Below, piece after piece: positions 32,167 to 39,582 of a stretch of DNA of 56,558 nt. The notes beneath the pieces are model-generated. The model was not told where the DNA came from. It saw nothing but the letters and a program-made list of their open reading frames with translations, and did not search any database. Origin of the DNA: Ruania albidiflava DSM 18029 (GTDB lineage: Bacteria > Actinomycetota > Actinomycetes > Actinomycetales > Beutenbergiaceae); the NCBI RefSeq assembly GCF_000421225.1, contig NZ_ATWL01000020.1:1-56558 (forward strand), given 5' to 3'. The translations under genes were made by a program, and so were the position numbers. Positions within the stretch are counted from its first letter, which is position 1, and each line of letters opens with the position of its first letter.

Positions 32167-32287
32167 GTCGGCCGGGTCTGAGCGTTCAGCCCTGGTAGCC
32201 GGTCCGCCAGCGGATGCCGTACCTGTCAGTTGCCGGACCGTCGTGGTCGCCCCAGGGGCGCCGCTGCAGCCACCGCGCCACGGAGAC

Positions 32288-32296
32288 TTATCCACA
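32288..32296 (+). promoter_or_regulatory. Consensus DnaA box upstream of the tad operon
   Basis: TTATCCACA, the consensus DnaA box, lies 95 bp before the TadA start. A single box does not make an origin. Confidence 0.3.
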
Positions 32297-32390
32297 ATCG
32301 CACCACGCGCCCCGCGCGATTCCGCTACCTTGGATCGCACTCACCGCACCGGGGCGGACGGTGCAGACAGCGACCAGTGGGGCGTTCGGG

Positions 32391-33617
32391 ATGGCTGACG
32401 GCGTGGCACTCCTCGAGGGAGAGGTGCGTGAGCTCATCCGCCGCCGCGGCCTGGACCCGGGCCGGGATACCGGTGACGTGCACACCTTGATCAGGGACGC
32501 CGTCGCCGACTACGACGACCGCTCCCTGCAGGGCCTGGTGCCGCGCCTGGAGGACCTGGACCAGGCGATCAAGGCTGTGCGCGATGCCATCGTGGGCCTG
32601 GGCGCCTTGCAGCAGCACCTCGATGACCCTGAGGTGGAAGAGATCTGGATCAACGCGCCCGGCCAAATATTCGTCGCGCGCCACGGCCGCCCCGAGTTGA
32701 CCACCACGATGCTCACCGAGCAAGAGGTGCACGAGCTGGTGGAACGCATGCTGCGCACCTCGGGGCGGCGTCTCGACTTGAGTACCCCGTTCGTGGACGC
32801 CACCTTGCCCACCGGAGAACGCCTGCACGCGGTGATCCCGGACGTCACCCGCCGGCACTGGGCGGTGAACATCCGCAAGTTCCTGGTCCGCTCGCGCAAC
32901 CTGGACGGCCTGGTCGCGCTCGGGTCGCTCACCGAGCAGGCCGCCGGCTTCCTGCACGCAGCGGTCGCCAGCGGGCTGAACATCCTCGTCTCTGGTGCGA
33001 CCCAGGCGGGCAAGACGACGATGATCAACTCGCTCGCCGGCTCCATCCCCGCCCACGAGCACGTGGTCACCTGTGAAGAGGTCTTCGAGCTCCAGCTGGA
33101 CTGCCGCGACTGGGTGGCGATGCAGTGCCGCCAGCCGAACCTGGAGGGCACCGGCGAGATCCCGCTACGCCGCCTCGTCAAGGAAGCGTTGCGGATGCGG
33201 CCAGACCGGCTGATCATCGGTGAGGTCCGCGAGGCCGAGGCGTTGGACATGCTCATCGCGCTCAACGCGGGCATCCCGGGTGCCTGCACCGTGCACGCCA
33301 ACTCCGCCCGCGACGCGGTCACGAAGATGACCACGCTGCCGCTGCTGGCCGGCGAGAACGTCTCCGCCCACTTCGTCGTCCCGACAGTTGCCGCCGCCTT
33401 CGACCTGGTGGTGCACCTGGACTTGCGTGCGGACGCGCACCGCGAGGTGGCTGAGATCGTGGCATTGTCCGGTCGGGTCGAGCAGGGGGTCGTCGAGATC
33501 TCACCGCTGTTCGTTCGCACCGGGGGTGAGCTGGTGCGCACCGACGGTTTCCCCCCACACCCGGAACGGTTCGAGCGTGCCGGGTTCAACCTGCCGGACC
33601 TGCTGGCCGGGAGCTGA
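32391..33617 (+). CDS. tadA: Tad pilus secretion ATPase (TadA/CpaF family)
   Basis: A 408-residue hexameric ATPase that powers Flp/Tad pilus assembly. The N-terminal domain (about 1-190) has PEVEEIWINAPGQIFVARHG. Walker A is SGATQAGKTT, the Asp box is EEVFELQLD, Walker B is RPDRLIIGEVREAEALDML, and the His box is CTVHANSARDAVTK. ATG 32391 is the first sensible start; GTG 32361 is possible. It leads an operon of seven genes. Its prepilin peptidase and TadZ-type localisation ATPase are not in this window. Confidence 0.93.
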   Translation: MADGVALLEGEVRELIRRRGLDPGRDTGDVHTLIRDAVADYDDRSLQGLVPRLEDLDQAIKAVRDAIVGLGALQQHLDDPEVEEIWINAPGQIFVARHGRPELTTTMLTEQEVHELVERMLRTSGRRLDLSTPFVDATLPTGERLHAVIPDVTRRHWAVNIRKFLVRSRNLDGLVALGSLTEQAAGFLHAAVASGLNILVSGATQAGKTTMINSLAGSIPAHEHVVTCEEVFELQLDCRDWVAMQCRQPNLEGTGEIPLRRLVKEALRMRPDRLIIGEVREAEALDMLIALNAGIPGACTVHANSARDAVTKMTTLPLLAGENVSAHFVVPTVAAAFDLVVHLDLRADAHREVAEIVALSGRVEQGVVEISPLFVRTGGELVRTDGFPPHPERFERAGFNLPDLLAGS

Positions 33618-33620
33618 GCC

Positions 33621-34478
33621 GTGGGTGCCGTTGCGGGACTGCTGCTCGGGGCCGGACTGGTCTGCCTCTGGTGGTCCTGCTGGCCGCCCATCCCGCGACG
33701 GGCGCGCCGCAACCAGCGCACGAGCGGTCTGCACGATCTGCTCACCCAGGCGGGCATGCCCAGCCTCACCCCGACGGCGGTGCTCACCACGTCCGTGGCT
33801 GTCGGCCTGGTCGTGGGGTTGGTGGTGCTCGGCCTGTCTTCCTCGCCCACGATTGCAGCGGCCTTCGGAGTGCTCGCCACGCTCGCGCCCCAGGCCTACA
33901 TCCAGGTGCGCGCACGCCGGCGCCGGGTGGCGCTTCGGGAGCTGTGGCCCGACGCGGTCGATGACCTCGCCTCCGCGATCCGCGCTGGCATGTCGCTGCC
34001 AGAAGCGGTGAGCAGCCTGGCCGAACGCGGACCAGAACCGCTCCGGCCCGCGTTCGCCGAGTTCGCCGAGGACTACCGGGCCACCGGCCGGTTCATCGAT
34101 GCCTTGGACCGGCTCAAGGCTCGTCTCGCTGACCCGGTGGCGGACCGGATCTTCGAGGCCCTCCGGCTCACCCGCGAGGTGGGCGGGACAGACCTGGGTA
34201 CGTTGCTGCGGACGCTCTCGCAGTTTCTCCGCCAGGATCTGCGCGCCCGCGGCGAGCTGGAGGCGCGGCAGTCCTGGACGGTGAACGGAGCCCGGTTGGC
34301 CGCGGCCGCCCCGTGGCTGATCCTGGCGATGCTGAGTACCCGGCCGCAGACTGTCGACGCGTTCAACAGCCCGGCCGGTGCCGTGGTGCTGCTGGTCGGT
34401 GGGGTGGCGTCGATCGGCGCCTACCTGGCGATGGTGCGGGTCGGACGGCTGCCCGAGGACGAGCGGGTGCTGCGCTGA
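33621..34478 (+). CDS. tadB: Tad pilus inner-membrane protein TadB (T2SSF domain)
   Basis: A 285-residue platform protein. A short N-terminal helix (VAGLLLGAGLVCLWWSCW) and two further helices (LTTSVAVGLVVGLVVLGL, IAAAFGVLATLAPQAYI) precede the T2SSF four-helix bundle (about 105-230, LPEAVSSLAERGPEPLRPAFAEF), and two helices close the protein (LILAMLSTR and VLLVGGVASIGAYLAMVRVG). GTG 33621 lies 3 nt after the tadA stop. Its last base is shared with the next gene's ATG. Confidence 0.88.
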   Translation: MGAVAGLLLGAGLVCLWWSCWPPIPRRARRNQRTSGLHDLLTQAGMPSLTPTAVLTTSVAVGLVVGLVVLGLSSSPTIAAAFGVLATLAPQAYIQVRARRRRVALRELWPDAVDDLASAIRAGMSLPEAVSSLAERGPEPLRPAFAEFAEDYRATGRFIDALDRLKARLADPVADRIFEALRLTREVGGTDLGTLLRTLSQFLRQDLRARGELEARQSWTVNGARLAAAAPWLILAMLSTRPQTVDAFNSPAGAVVLLVGGVASIGAYLAMVRVGRLPEDERVLR

Positions 34479-35413
34479 TGGTGACTGCACCTGCACTGAC
34501 CGGCGCCACGCTCGGCTTGGCCTTCGGGTTCGGGCTGGTGCTCATCCTGTCGCGGGTCAGTGCGCGCCGCGTGCGCCTGATCGATCGCGTCTCGCCCTAC
34601 CTGAGAGAGCGGCCGAGCACCTCGCGCTTGCTGCGCAGCAGGCCGGTGCACACTCCCTTCCCGACCCTGGAACGGATGCTGCAGCCGGTGCTCGGTGACT
34701 TGGTGGCAGCGTTCGAGCGGCTCGGGAGCCCTGCCGCCGGGGTGCAGCGTCGTCTCATCCGTGCCGGCTCGCCGCTGCCCGTCGAGCACTTCCGGGTGGA
34801 GCAGGTGATCTGGGCAGCGCTCGGCCTCGCCGGAGGGTTGGCCGCGGCGCTGCTGCTGGGGACGCTTCGGGATACGCCGTTGGGAGCTCTGGTTGTGCTC
34901 GTGCTGCTGTCCGGCCTAGGTGGGGCGCTCGCCCGCGACCAGCTCCTCAGTCGCCAGGTGACAGCACGGGAGAAGCGGATCATGGCCGAGTTCCCGACGG
35001 TCGCCGAGCTGCTCGCTCTGGCCGTGGGGGCCGGTGAGGCCCCGGTGGCTGCCCTGGAGCGAGTCGCTCGCAGCACGCGTGGTGAGTTGTCCGCAGAGCT
35101 TGAGCTCACGCTGACCGAGGTCCGCTCCGGGCTTCCGCTGACCCAGGCGCTGGACCGGATGGCAGCGCGCACTGATGTGCCGGCCATCGCACGCTTCACC
35201 GACGGCGTGGCTACCGCTGTCGATCGGGGCACCCCGTTGGGTGACGTGCTTCGCGCCCAGGCTCAGGACGCCCGCGAGGTCGGCCACCGCGCGCTGATGG
35301 AGGAGGGCGGGCGCCGAGAGATCGCGATGATGGTCCCGGTCGTCTTCGTGATCCTGCCGATCTCGATCCTGTTCGCGATCTTCCCTGGGTTGGTGGTGTT
35401 GCGCATCGGGTGA
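34478..35413 (+). CDS. tadC: Tad pilus inner-membrane protein TadC (T2SSF domain)
   Basis: A 311-residue partner of TadB. The N-terminal helix is GATLGLAFGFGLVLILSRVS and the helices near 115-160 are ALGLAGGLAAALLLG and LVVLVLLSGLGGALA. The T2SSF bundle follows (about 175-295; MAEFPTVAELLALAVGAGEAP, RREIAMMVPVVFVILPISILFAIFPGLVVLRIG). Its ATG overlaps the tadB stop (TGATG). TadB and TadC together form the platform on which TadA acts. Confidence 0.88.
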   Translation: MVTAPALTGATLGLAFGFGLVLILSRVSARRVRLIDRVSPYLRERPSTSRLLRSRPVHTPFPTLERMLQPVLGDLVAAFERLGSPAAGVQRRLIRAGSPLPVEHFRVEQVIWAALGLAGGLAAALLLGTLRDTPLGALVVLVLLSGLGGALARDQLLSRQVTAREKRIMAEFPTVAELLALAVGAGEAPVAALERVARSTRGELSAELELTLTEVRSGLPLTQALDRMAARTDVPAIARFTDGVATAVDRGTPLGDVLRAQAQDAREVGHRALMEEGGRREIAMMVPVVFVILPISILFAIFPGLVVLRIG

Positions 35414-35499
35414 GCCGCACCGACGGCGTGGGGGAGACGCCGTCCAGGAGGAGAGGAGAGACCTGGCAGCAGCCGGTCCGGGAGCAAAGGAGCACAAAG

Positions 35500-35703
35500 A
35501 TGAAGCCGATACGAGACCATGCTCGTAGCTGGTGGCAGCACAGGATCGAACAGGTGCGCGCTGAACCCGAGCGTGGTGATGTGCCCGGCTGGGTGATGGT
35601 CACGCTGATGACAGCAGGATTGGTCGTGCTGATCTGGGCACTGGCCGGTGAAGCGCTCAGCCAGGTGTTCCAGACCGCGATGGACCGTGTCCTCGGGGCC
35701 TGA
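35500..35703 (+). CDS. Small pilin-like membrane protein of the tad operon
   Basis: A 67-residue protein with a basic N-terminus (MKPIRDHARSWWQHRIEQVR) and one helix (GWVMVTLMTAGLVVLIWALAG), followed by an amphipathic tail. It sits where the Flp pilin gene is expected. The segment after Gly is DVPGWVM, so the Glu at +5 and the Tyr at +6 of classical Flp prepilins are missing and normal peptidase cleavage is doubtful. AAAGGAG lies 8 nt upstream of the ATG. It could be the major subunit of a divergent type or a helper protein. Confidence 0.65.
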   Translation: MKPIRDHARSWWQHRIEQVRAEPERGDVPGWVMVTLMTAGLVVLIWALAGEALSQVFQTAMDRVLGA

Positions 35704-36082
35704 GTCACCCCGCGCCGAGAGCGGTTCGGCACTGGTCGACTTCTTGCTGGTGGCAGTGCTGGTCACCGTGCTGGTGCTCGGTGTGGTCCAGCTGGCGCTG
35801 GTCCTGCATGTGCGCACTGTGCTCATCGACAGCGCCGCGGAGGGGGCCCGGTACGCCGCGCTGGAGGGCAGCTCGCTGACCGGTGGCGCCGCCCGGACCC
35901 GTTGGCTGATCGACTCCACCCTGCCGTCCCGGTACGCCGACCAGGTGGAGATCGGCCGCGCGGACTTTCGCGGGGTGGACGTCGTGGAGGTTCGGGTCTC
36001 TGCCCCGGTCCCGGTGCTCGGGCTGCTCGGTCCCTCCGGGATGATCGACGTGACCGGACGAGCCGTGGACGAGCAACGATGA
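35687..36082 (+). CDS. TadE-like pseudopilin
   Basis: A 131-residue pseudopilin, starting from GTG 35687 inside the 3' end of the previous gene. After AESGSALVDFLLV comes one helix (LVAVLVTVLVLGVVQLALVLHV), then VRTVLIDSAAEGARYAALEG, the conserved TadE core. The residue five after the cleavage-site Gly is Asp, not the usual Glu. The rest is a beta-rich domain ending in VTGRAVDEQR. Its stop overlaps the next start (ATGA). Confidence 0.8.
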   Translation: MSSGPESPRAESGSALVDFLLVAVLVTVLVLGVVQLALVLHVRTVLIDSAAEGARYAALEGSSLTGGAARTRWLIDSTLPSRYADQVEIGRADFRGVDVVEVRVSAPVPVLGLLGPSGMIDVTGRAVDEQR

Positions 36083-36552
36083 AGCTGCTGCGTCGGCTCC
36101 GTGTCCGGCTCTCCCGGTGCGGTCCAGGAGAGAGCGGTAGTGCCGTGGTGGAGTTCCTCGGCGTCGGGCTCGTCCTGCTGGTACCGGTCGTGTACCTGAT
36201 CATCACCCTCGGCCGAGTGGAGGCGGCAACCTTCGCCGCCGACGGTGCCGCACGTGACGCGGGCCGGCTGATCGCGCAGGCGGACACCTTCGACCAAGGG
36301 CTGGCGGAAGCGGCGCTCGCCGTCGAGCTCGCGTTCGCTGACCAAGGGCTGGATGTCGACGGTGGCCGTGTGCTGCAGGTGACCTGCGAGGAGGACCCGT
36401 GCCTGTCACCAGGCGCCTACCTGCACCTCGAGGTCGCCACGGACGTGCCGCTGCCGCTGGTCCCGCCATTCCTGGACGAGGCGCTCGGGACCACGGTGCA
36501 CGTACAGGCCCAGGCGATGACCGCCGTCGACGACTTCCGGGAGGCACCGTGA
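36079..36552 (+). CDS. TadE/TadF-like pseudopilin
   Basis: A 157-residue protein with a basic leader (MKLLRRLRVRLSRCG) and the classical pseudopilin site ESGSAVVEFLGVG, with Glu at +5. One helix follows (GLVLLVPVVYLIITLG), then VEAATFAADGAARDAGRL, as in TadE-family proteins. Two Cys (QVTCEEDPC) near residue 100 may form a disulfide outside the membrane. It overlaps both neighbours by 4 nt and is part of the tight tad operon. Confidence 0.8.
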   Translation: MKLLRRLRVRLSRCGPGESGSAVVEFLGVGLVLLVPVVYLIITLGRVEAATFAADGAARDAGRLIAQADTFDQGLAEAALAVELAFADQGLDVDGGRVLQVTCEEDPCLSPGAYLHLEVATDVPLPLVPPFLDEALGTTVHVQAQAMTAVDDFREAP

Positions 36553-37055
36553 ACCGCCGGTGGCCAACCCGCATGAGCAGATGGTGGCGCGCGCGGTGGG
36601 CGCGAGCAACCAGCGGGTCGGAGGACGAGGGCCAGATCCTGCTGCTCTCCCTGGTCTTCGGCGTGCTCACCCTCACCCTGGTGCTGGTGGTCGCCTCCGT
36701 CTCGGCCATCTACCTGGAACGCAAAGAGCTGCTCGCCCTCGCCGACGCGCTCGCAGCAGACGCCGCCGATGCAGTCGACGCCGAGCGCTACTACACCGAC
36801 CCGGGCGTGGACCACCTGCCGCTGACCGACGCCTCGGTGCACGCTGCCGTGCAGGAGTACCTGGCCGCGGCCCCGGCTGCCGTCACCGACGAGTTCGAGG
36901 CCTTCGCGGTGGTGCCACCCACCGGCACGCCGGACGGCAGCGTGGCGGAGGTGACCCTCTCCGCCCGGGTCCGCCCGCCGGTGCTGCCCTGGGTGCTGAT
37001 GCCCTGGGCCGACGGGTTCCCGGTCGAGGTCACTGCTCGCGGGGTGGCCCGGTGA
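36549..37055 (+). CDS. TadG-like Flp pilus protein
   Basis: A 168-residue protein starting at the GTG that overlaps the upstream stop. EDEGQILLLSLVFGV with the helix VLTLTLVLVVASVSAIYL matches the pilus-assembly TadE/G N-terminal type, followed by ERKELLALADALAADAADAVD, the typical helical stretch. The C-terminal 80 residues are beta-rich. It lacks the large von Willebrand-like domain of full TadG proteins. It is the last gene of the operon, and its 3' 26 bp overlap the convergent hydrolase gene. Confidence 0.78.
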   Translation: MNRRWPTRMSRWWRARWARATSGSEDEGQILLLSLVFGVLTLTLVLVVASVSAIYLERKELLALADALAADAADAVDAERYYTDPGVDHLPLTDASVHAAVQEYLAAAPAAVTDEFEAFAVVPPTGTPDGSVAEVTLSARVRPPVLPWVLMPWADGFPVEVTARGVAR

Positions 37056-38163
37056 GCGCATCGTCGGCCGCCTCCACTGCCGCTGACAGCCTCCGTACCT
37101 CCTCCACCAGGCGCTCCAGCGACCCAGGGGCGAACGGACCGGGCATCCCGTAGTACCGGTGCGCATCGCACACCTCATAGCCACCGAACGGGTACTCCGC
37201 AGCGGTGGGCAGATAGCCCGGACAGCCGTCGGTGTAGCCCAGCACGAACACGGCGGCCGCCCCCTGGATGTGCGCTCGCAGCTCGAGACCGGCCTGGCAG
37301 AACGGCTCCCCCGGCAGTGTGAGGAGCACCGCAGGACCCCAACGCACCGCAGTCACCCGACCCTGCCAGCGGGCCCGGCCGTGCCGCAGCTCGGTGGCAG
37401 TGGGCAGATCGAGATCCAGCTCGACGGCGGTGCTCGCGGCGGCGACATCGCCGGTACCGCTGCGCAGCTCGGCCTTCTGCGCAGCGGCAGCGATCAGGCC
37501 GGCCACCTGTGCGCAGCGGGCGAAGGTGCGGTCGGTCGGGTCGTACGGTCTCCCGCCGTCGACTGCGTGGCCGGTGTTCTGGTCACCGGCACAGCCGGTG
37601 GCGAACAGCACGGTCCCGCCGCCGTGCTGCTCCAGCAGCCGGCGCACACCGCCCGGGTAGTCCGCGCTGAGCTGGTGGTTGTCCGGGCCGAGGACCACCG
37701 GGTGACAGGCGTAGGAGACCAGCGTCGCCAACGCGCTGCCATCGGCGCGCACCAGCTGGAGCACCGGCAGTGCCGGGTCCTCCGGCCCGCCCGGGCGGCG
37801 CCGGTTGCTCGCGACACCGGGATCCGGGCCGTAGCCGGTCAGCACCGTGACCTCCTGCTGCCTGCTGCTGGCCTCGGCGACGGCGTCCCGACACGCCTCC
37901 ACCACCGCCGGCAACCAGCTCTCCACCAGCCCGGCGCCAAGCCGCCCAGGCATGCTCACCGGCCCGCTGTGGGTATGGGTCGCGTGCACCAGCACGTGGT
38001 CAGCCCACGGTCGGCACACGGCCCGCACCTGAGCGCAGGTGTCCTCGTGCAGCCCGACGACGTCCACGGTCACCAGCGCGGTGCGCTCCACCACGAGCGC
38101 ACGGACGGTCAGTGGGTCGTGCACCCCTGCTGAGGGCGCCGTCCGGGCGGCGTAGCCGGACAT
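37030..38163 (-). CDS. Neutral/alkaline ceramidase-like hydrolase with a probable 5' frameshift
   Basis: The continuous frame encodes 377 residues of a ceramidase-N-like metalloenzyme: HATHTHSGP with the zinc-binding His pair, YACHPVVLGPDNHQLSADYP, and GCAGDQNTGH with the nucleophile region. It begins abruptly at MSGYAARTAPSAGVHDP, whereas relatives have about 20 residues before this. Upstream, one base out of phase, the DNA encodes VRAGAAVRDITPDQEV, exactly the expected leader, starting at GTG 38213 behind GAGGAG. A missing base near 38164 therefore seems to split the gene. Short relatives occur in sugar or lipid catabolic loci; the true substrate is unknown. Confidence 0.75.
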   Translation of the reverse strand: MSGYAARTAPSAGVHDPLTVRALVVERTALVTVDVVGLHEDTCAQVRAVCRPWADHVLVHATHTHSGPVSMPGRLGAGLVESWLPAVVEACRDAVAEASSRQQEVTVLTGYGPDPGVASNRRRPGGPEDPALPVLQLVRADGSALATLVSYACHPVVLGPDNHQLSADYPGGVRRLLEQHGGGTVLFATGCAGDQNTGHAVDGGRPYDPTDRTFARCAQVAGLIAAAAQKAELRSGTGDVAAASTAVELDLDLPTATELRHGRARWQGRVTAVRWGPAVLLTLPGEPFCQAGLELRAHIQGAAAVFVLGYTDGCPGYLPTAAEYPFGGYEVCDAHRYYGMPGPFAPGSLERLVEEVRRLSAAVEAADDALTGPPREQ

Positions 38164-38213
38164 CGGACCTCCTGGTCAGGGGTGATGTCCCGAACCGCTG
38201 CCCCTGCGCGCAC
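38164..38213 (-). pseudogene. Out-of-frame N-terminus of the ceramidase-like gene
   Basis: From GTG 38213 the frame reads VRAGAAVRDITPDQEV, the conserved start of this family (RAG-x-DITP). It runs into the main frame after a deficit of one base between 38166 and 38163. GAGGAG lies 6 nt before the GTG. Confidence 0.55.
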
Positions 38214-38327
38214 GGTCTGCTCCTCGCCGTCTCGGATGCCCTCGTTCCGCACACCCTATCGACGACGCCTCATTACGTCGCTAGCGTGGGCCGGATAGAG
38301 CCTGTCCGTAATGGAAGGAGATCGTCC

Positions 38328-39557
38328 ATGGCGGACCTTGCCGTGCACGGCGGCACGCCTGCACTGCGGGATCTGGGCGAGTTCCCTGCCTGGCCGCAAC
38401 CGGATGAAGCCGGGGAGGCTGCGCTCGTGGAGGTCTACCGGTCCGGGAGATGGGGGAGCACCGCCGGGTCGGTGGTGGCGGACTTCGAGCGGGAGTTCGC
38501 CCGGTACCAGGACTCCAGGCACGGCACCGCTGTGGTGAACGGCACGTTGGCGATCGTCGCAGCACTGCGTGCCTGCGGTGTGGGCCCGGGCGATGAGGTG
38601 ATCGTGCCGCCGTACACGTTCATCGCGACCGCCTCCGCCGCCCTCTTCCTCGGTGCGGTGCCGGTGTTCGCCGATGTGGACCCGCAGACGCACCTGCTGG
38701 ATCCGGCGGCCGCTGCGGCTGCCATCACCGAACGCACCCGGGCGATCATCCCGGTGCACCTGGCCGGGCGCGCCGCCGACATGGATGCCTTCAGCGAGCT
38801 GGGCCGCTCCCGCAGCATCACGGTGGTCGAGGACTGTGCCCAGGCGATCGGCACCCGCTTCCGGGGCCGAGCAGTGGGCTCGATGGGCGATGTGGGCACG
38901 TTCAGCTTCCAGAGCAGCAAGAACATCACCGCCGGTGAGGGCGGTCTGGTCACCACCTCAGATCCCGCGCTCGCCGAGGCGCTGTACTCACAGGTGAACG
39001 TCGGCCGGACCCGCGGCGGAGGCTGGTACGAGCACCAGCACGTGGGCTACAACCTCCGACTGACTGAGTTCCAGGCCGCGGTGCTGCGCACCCAGCTGCG
39101 TCGCCACCCTGCCGACCAGGTGCTCCGGGAGCATCGCAGCCAGCTGCTGCGCGCTGACCTCGACCAGGTCGAGGGCGTCCAGCTCGCACCGCCCGACCCG
39201 CACCTGACCAGCCACGGGCACCACCTGTTCCTCCTGCGGCTGCCCGAGCTGGGGCGACGCGGGCTCCGGGACGCCGCGGTGAAGGCTCTGGCCGCCGAGG
39301 GTGTCGCCGCTTCGCCCGGATACGTGCCGCTGCACCGGAACGAGGCGGTGCTCACCGAAGCCCGAGCAGCTGCCGACCGCCTCGGACAGCCCTACCCGGA
39401 GGCGCCGTGCCCGCGGGCGGACCTGGTTGCCACCGACACCATCTGGCTGCCGCACCGCTACCTCTCCGGGACTGAGGAGCAGACCCGGGCCGTGGCCGCC
39501 GCGATCGCCAAGGTCGCCCGTTCAGCCGCGGAGCTGGACGAGGTGCTGCTTCGATAG
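38328..39557 (+). CDS. DegT/DnrJ/EryC1/StrS-family aminotransferase
   Basis: A 409-residue PLP enzyme. The N-terminus HGGTPALRD and GSTAGSVVADFEREFARYQ are family landmarks. VVEDCAQAIGTRFRGR contains the Asp that holds the pyridine nitrogen, and GTFSFQSSKNITAGEGG contains the PLP-binding Lys. These enzymes aminate or dehydrate keto-sugars, although homologues in catabolic gene groups (often called SMc04015-like) may act on inositol or amino sugars. ATG 38328 has AAGGAG upstream. It is divergent from the ceramidase-like gene, with a 114-bp spacer to its GTG start. Confidence 0.9.
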   Translation: MADLAVHGGTPALRDLGEFPAWPQPDEAGEAALVEVYRSGRWGSTAGSVVADFEREFARYQDSRHGTAVVNGTLAIVAALRACGVGPGDEVIVPPYTFIATASAALFLGAVPVFADVDPQTHLLDPAAAAAAITERTRAIIPVHLAGRAADMDAFSELGRSRSITVVEDCAQAIGTRFRGRAVGSMGDVGTFSFQSSKNITAGEGGLVTTSDPALAEALYSQVNVGRTRGGGWYEHQHVGYNLRLTEFQAAVLRTQLRRHPADQVLREHRSQLLRADLDQVEGVQLAPPDPHLTSHGHHLFLLRLPELGRRGLRDAAVKALAAEGVAASPGYVPLHRNEAVLTEARAAADRLGQPYPEAPCPRADLVATDTIWLPHRYLSGTEEQTRAVAAAIAKVARSAAELDEVLLR

Positions 39558-39582
39558 CACCGGTGTGCTGGCACCGGGCTGT

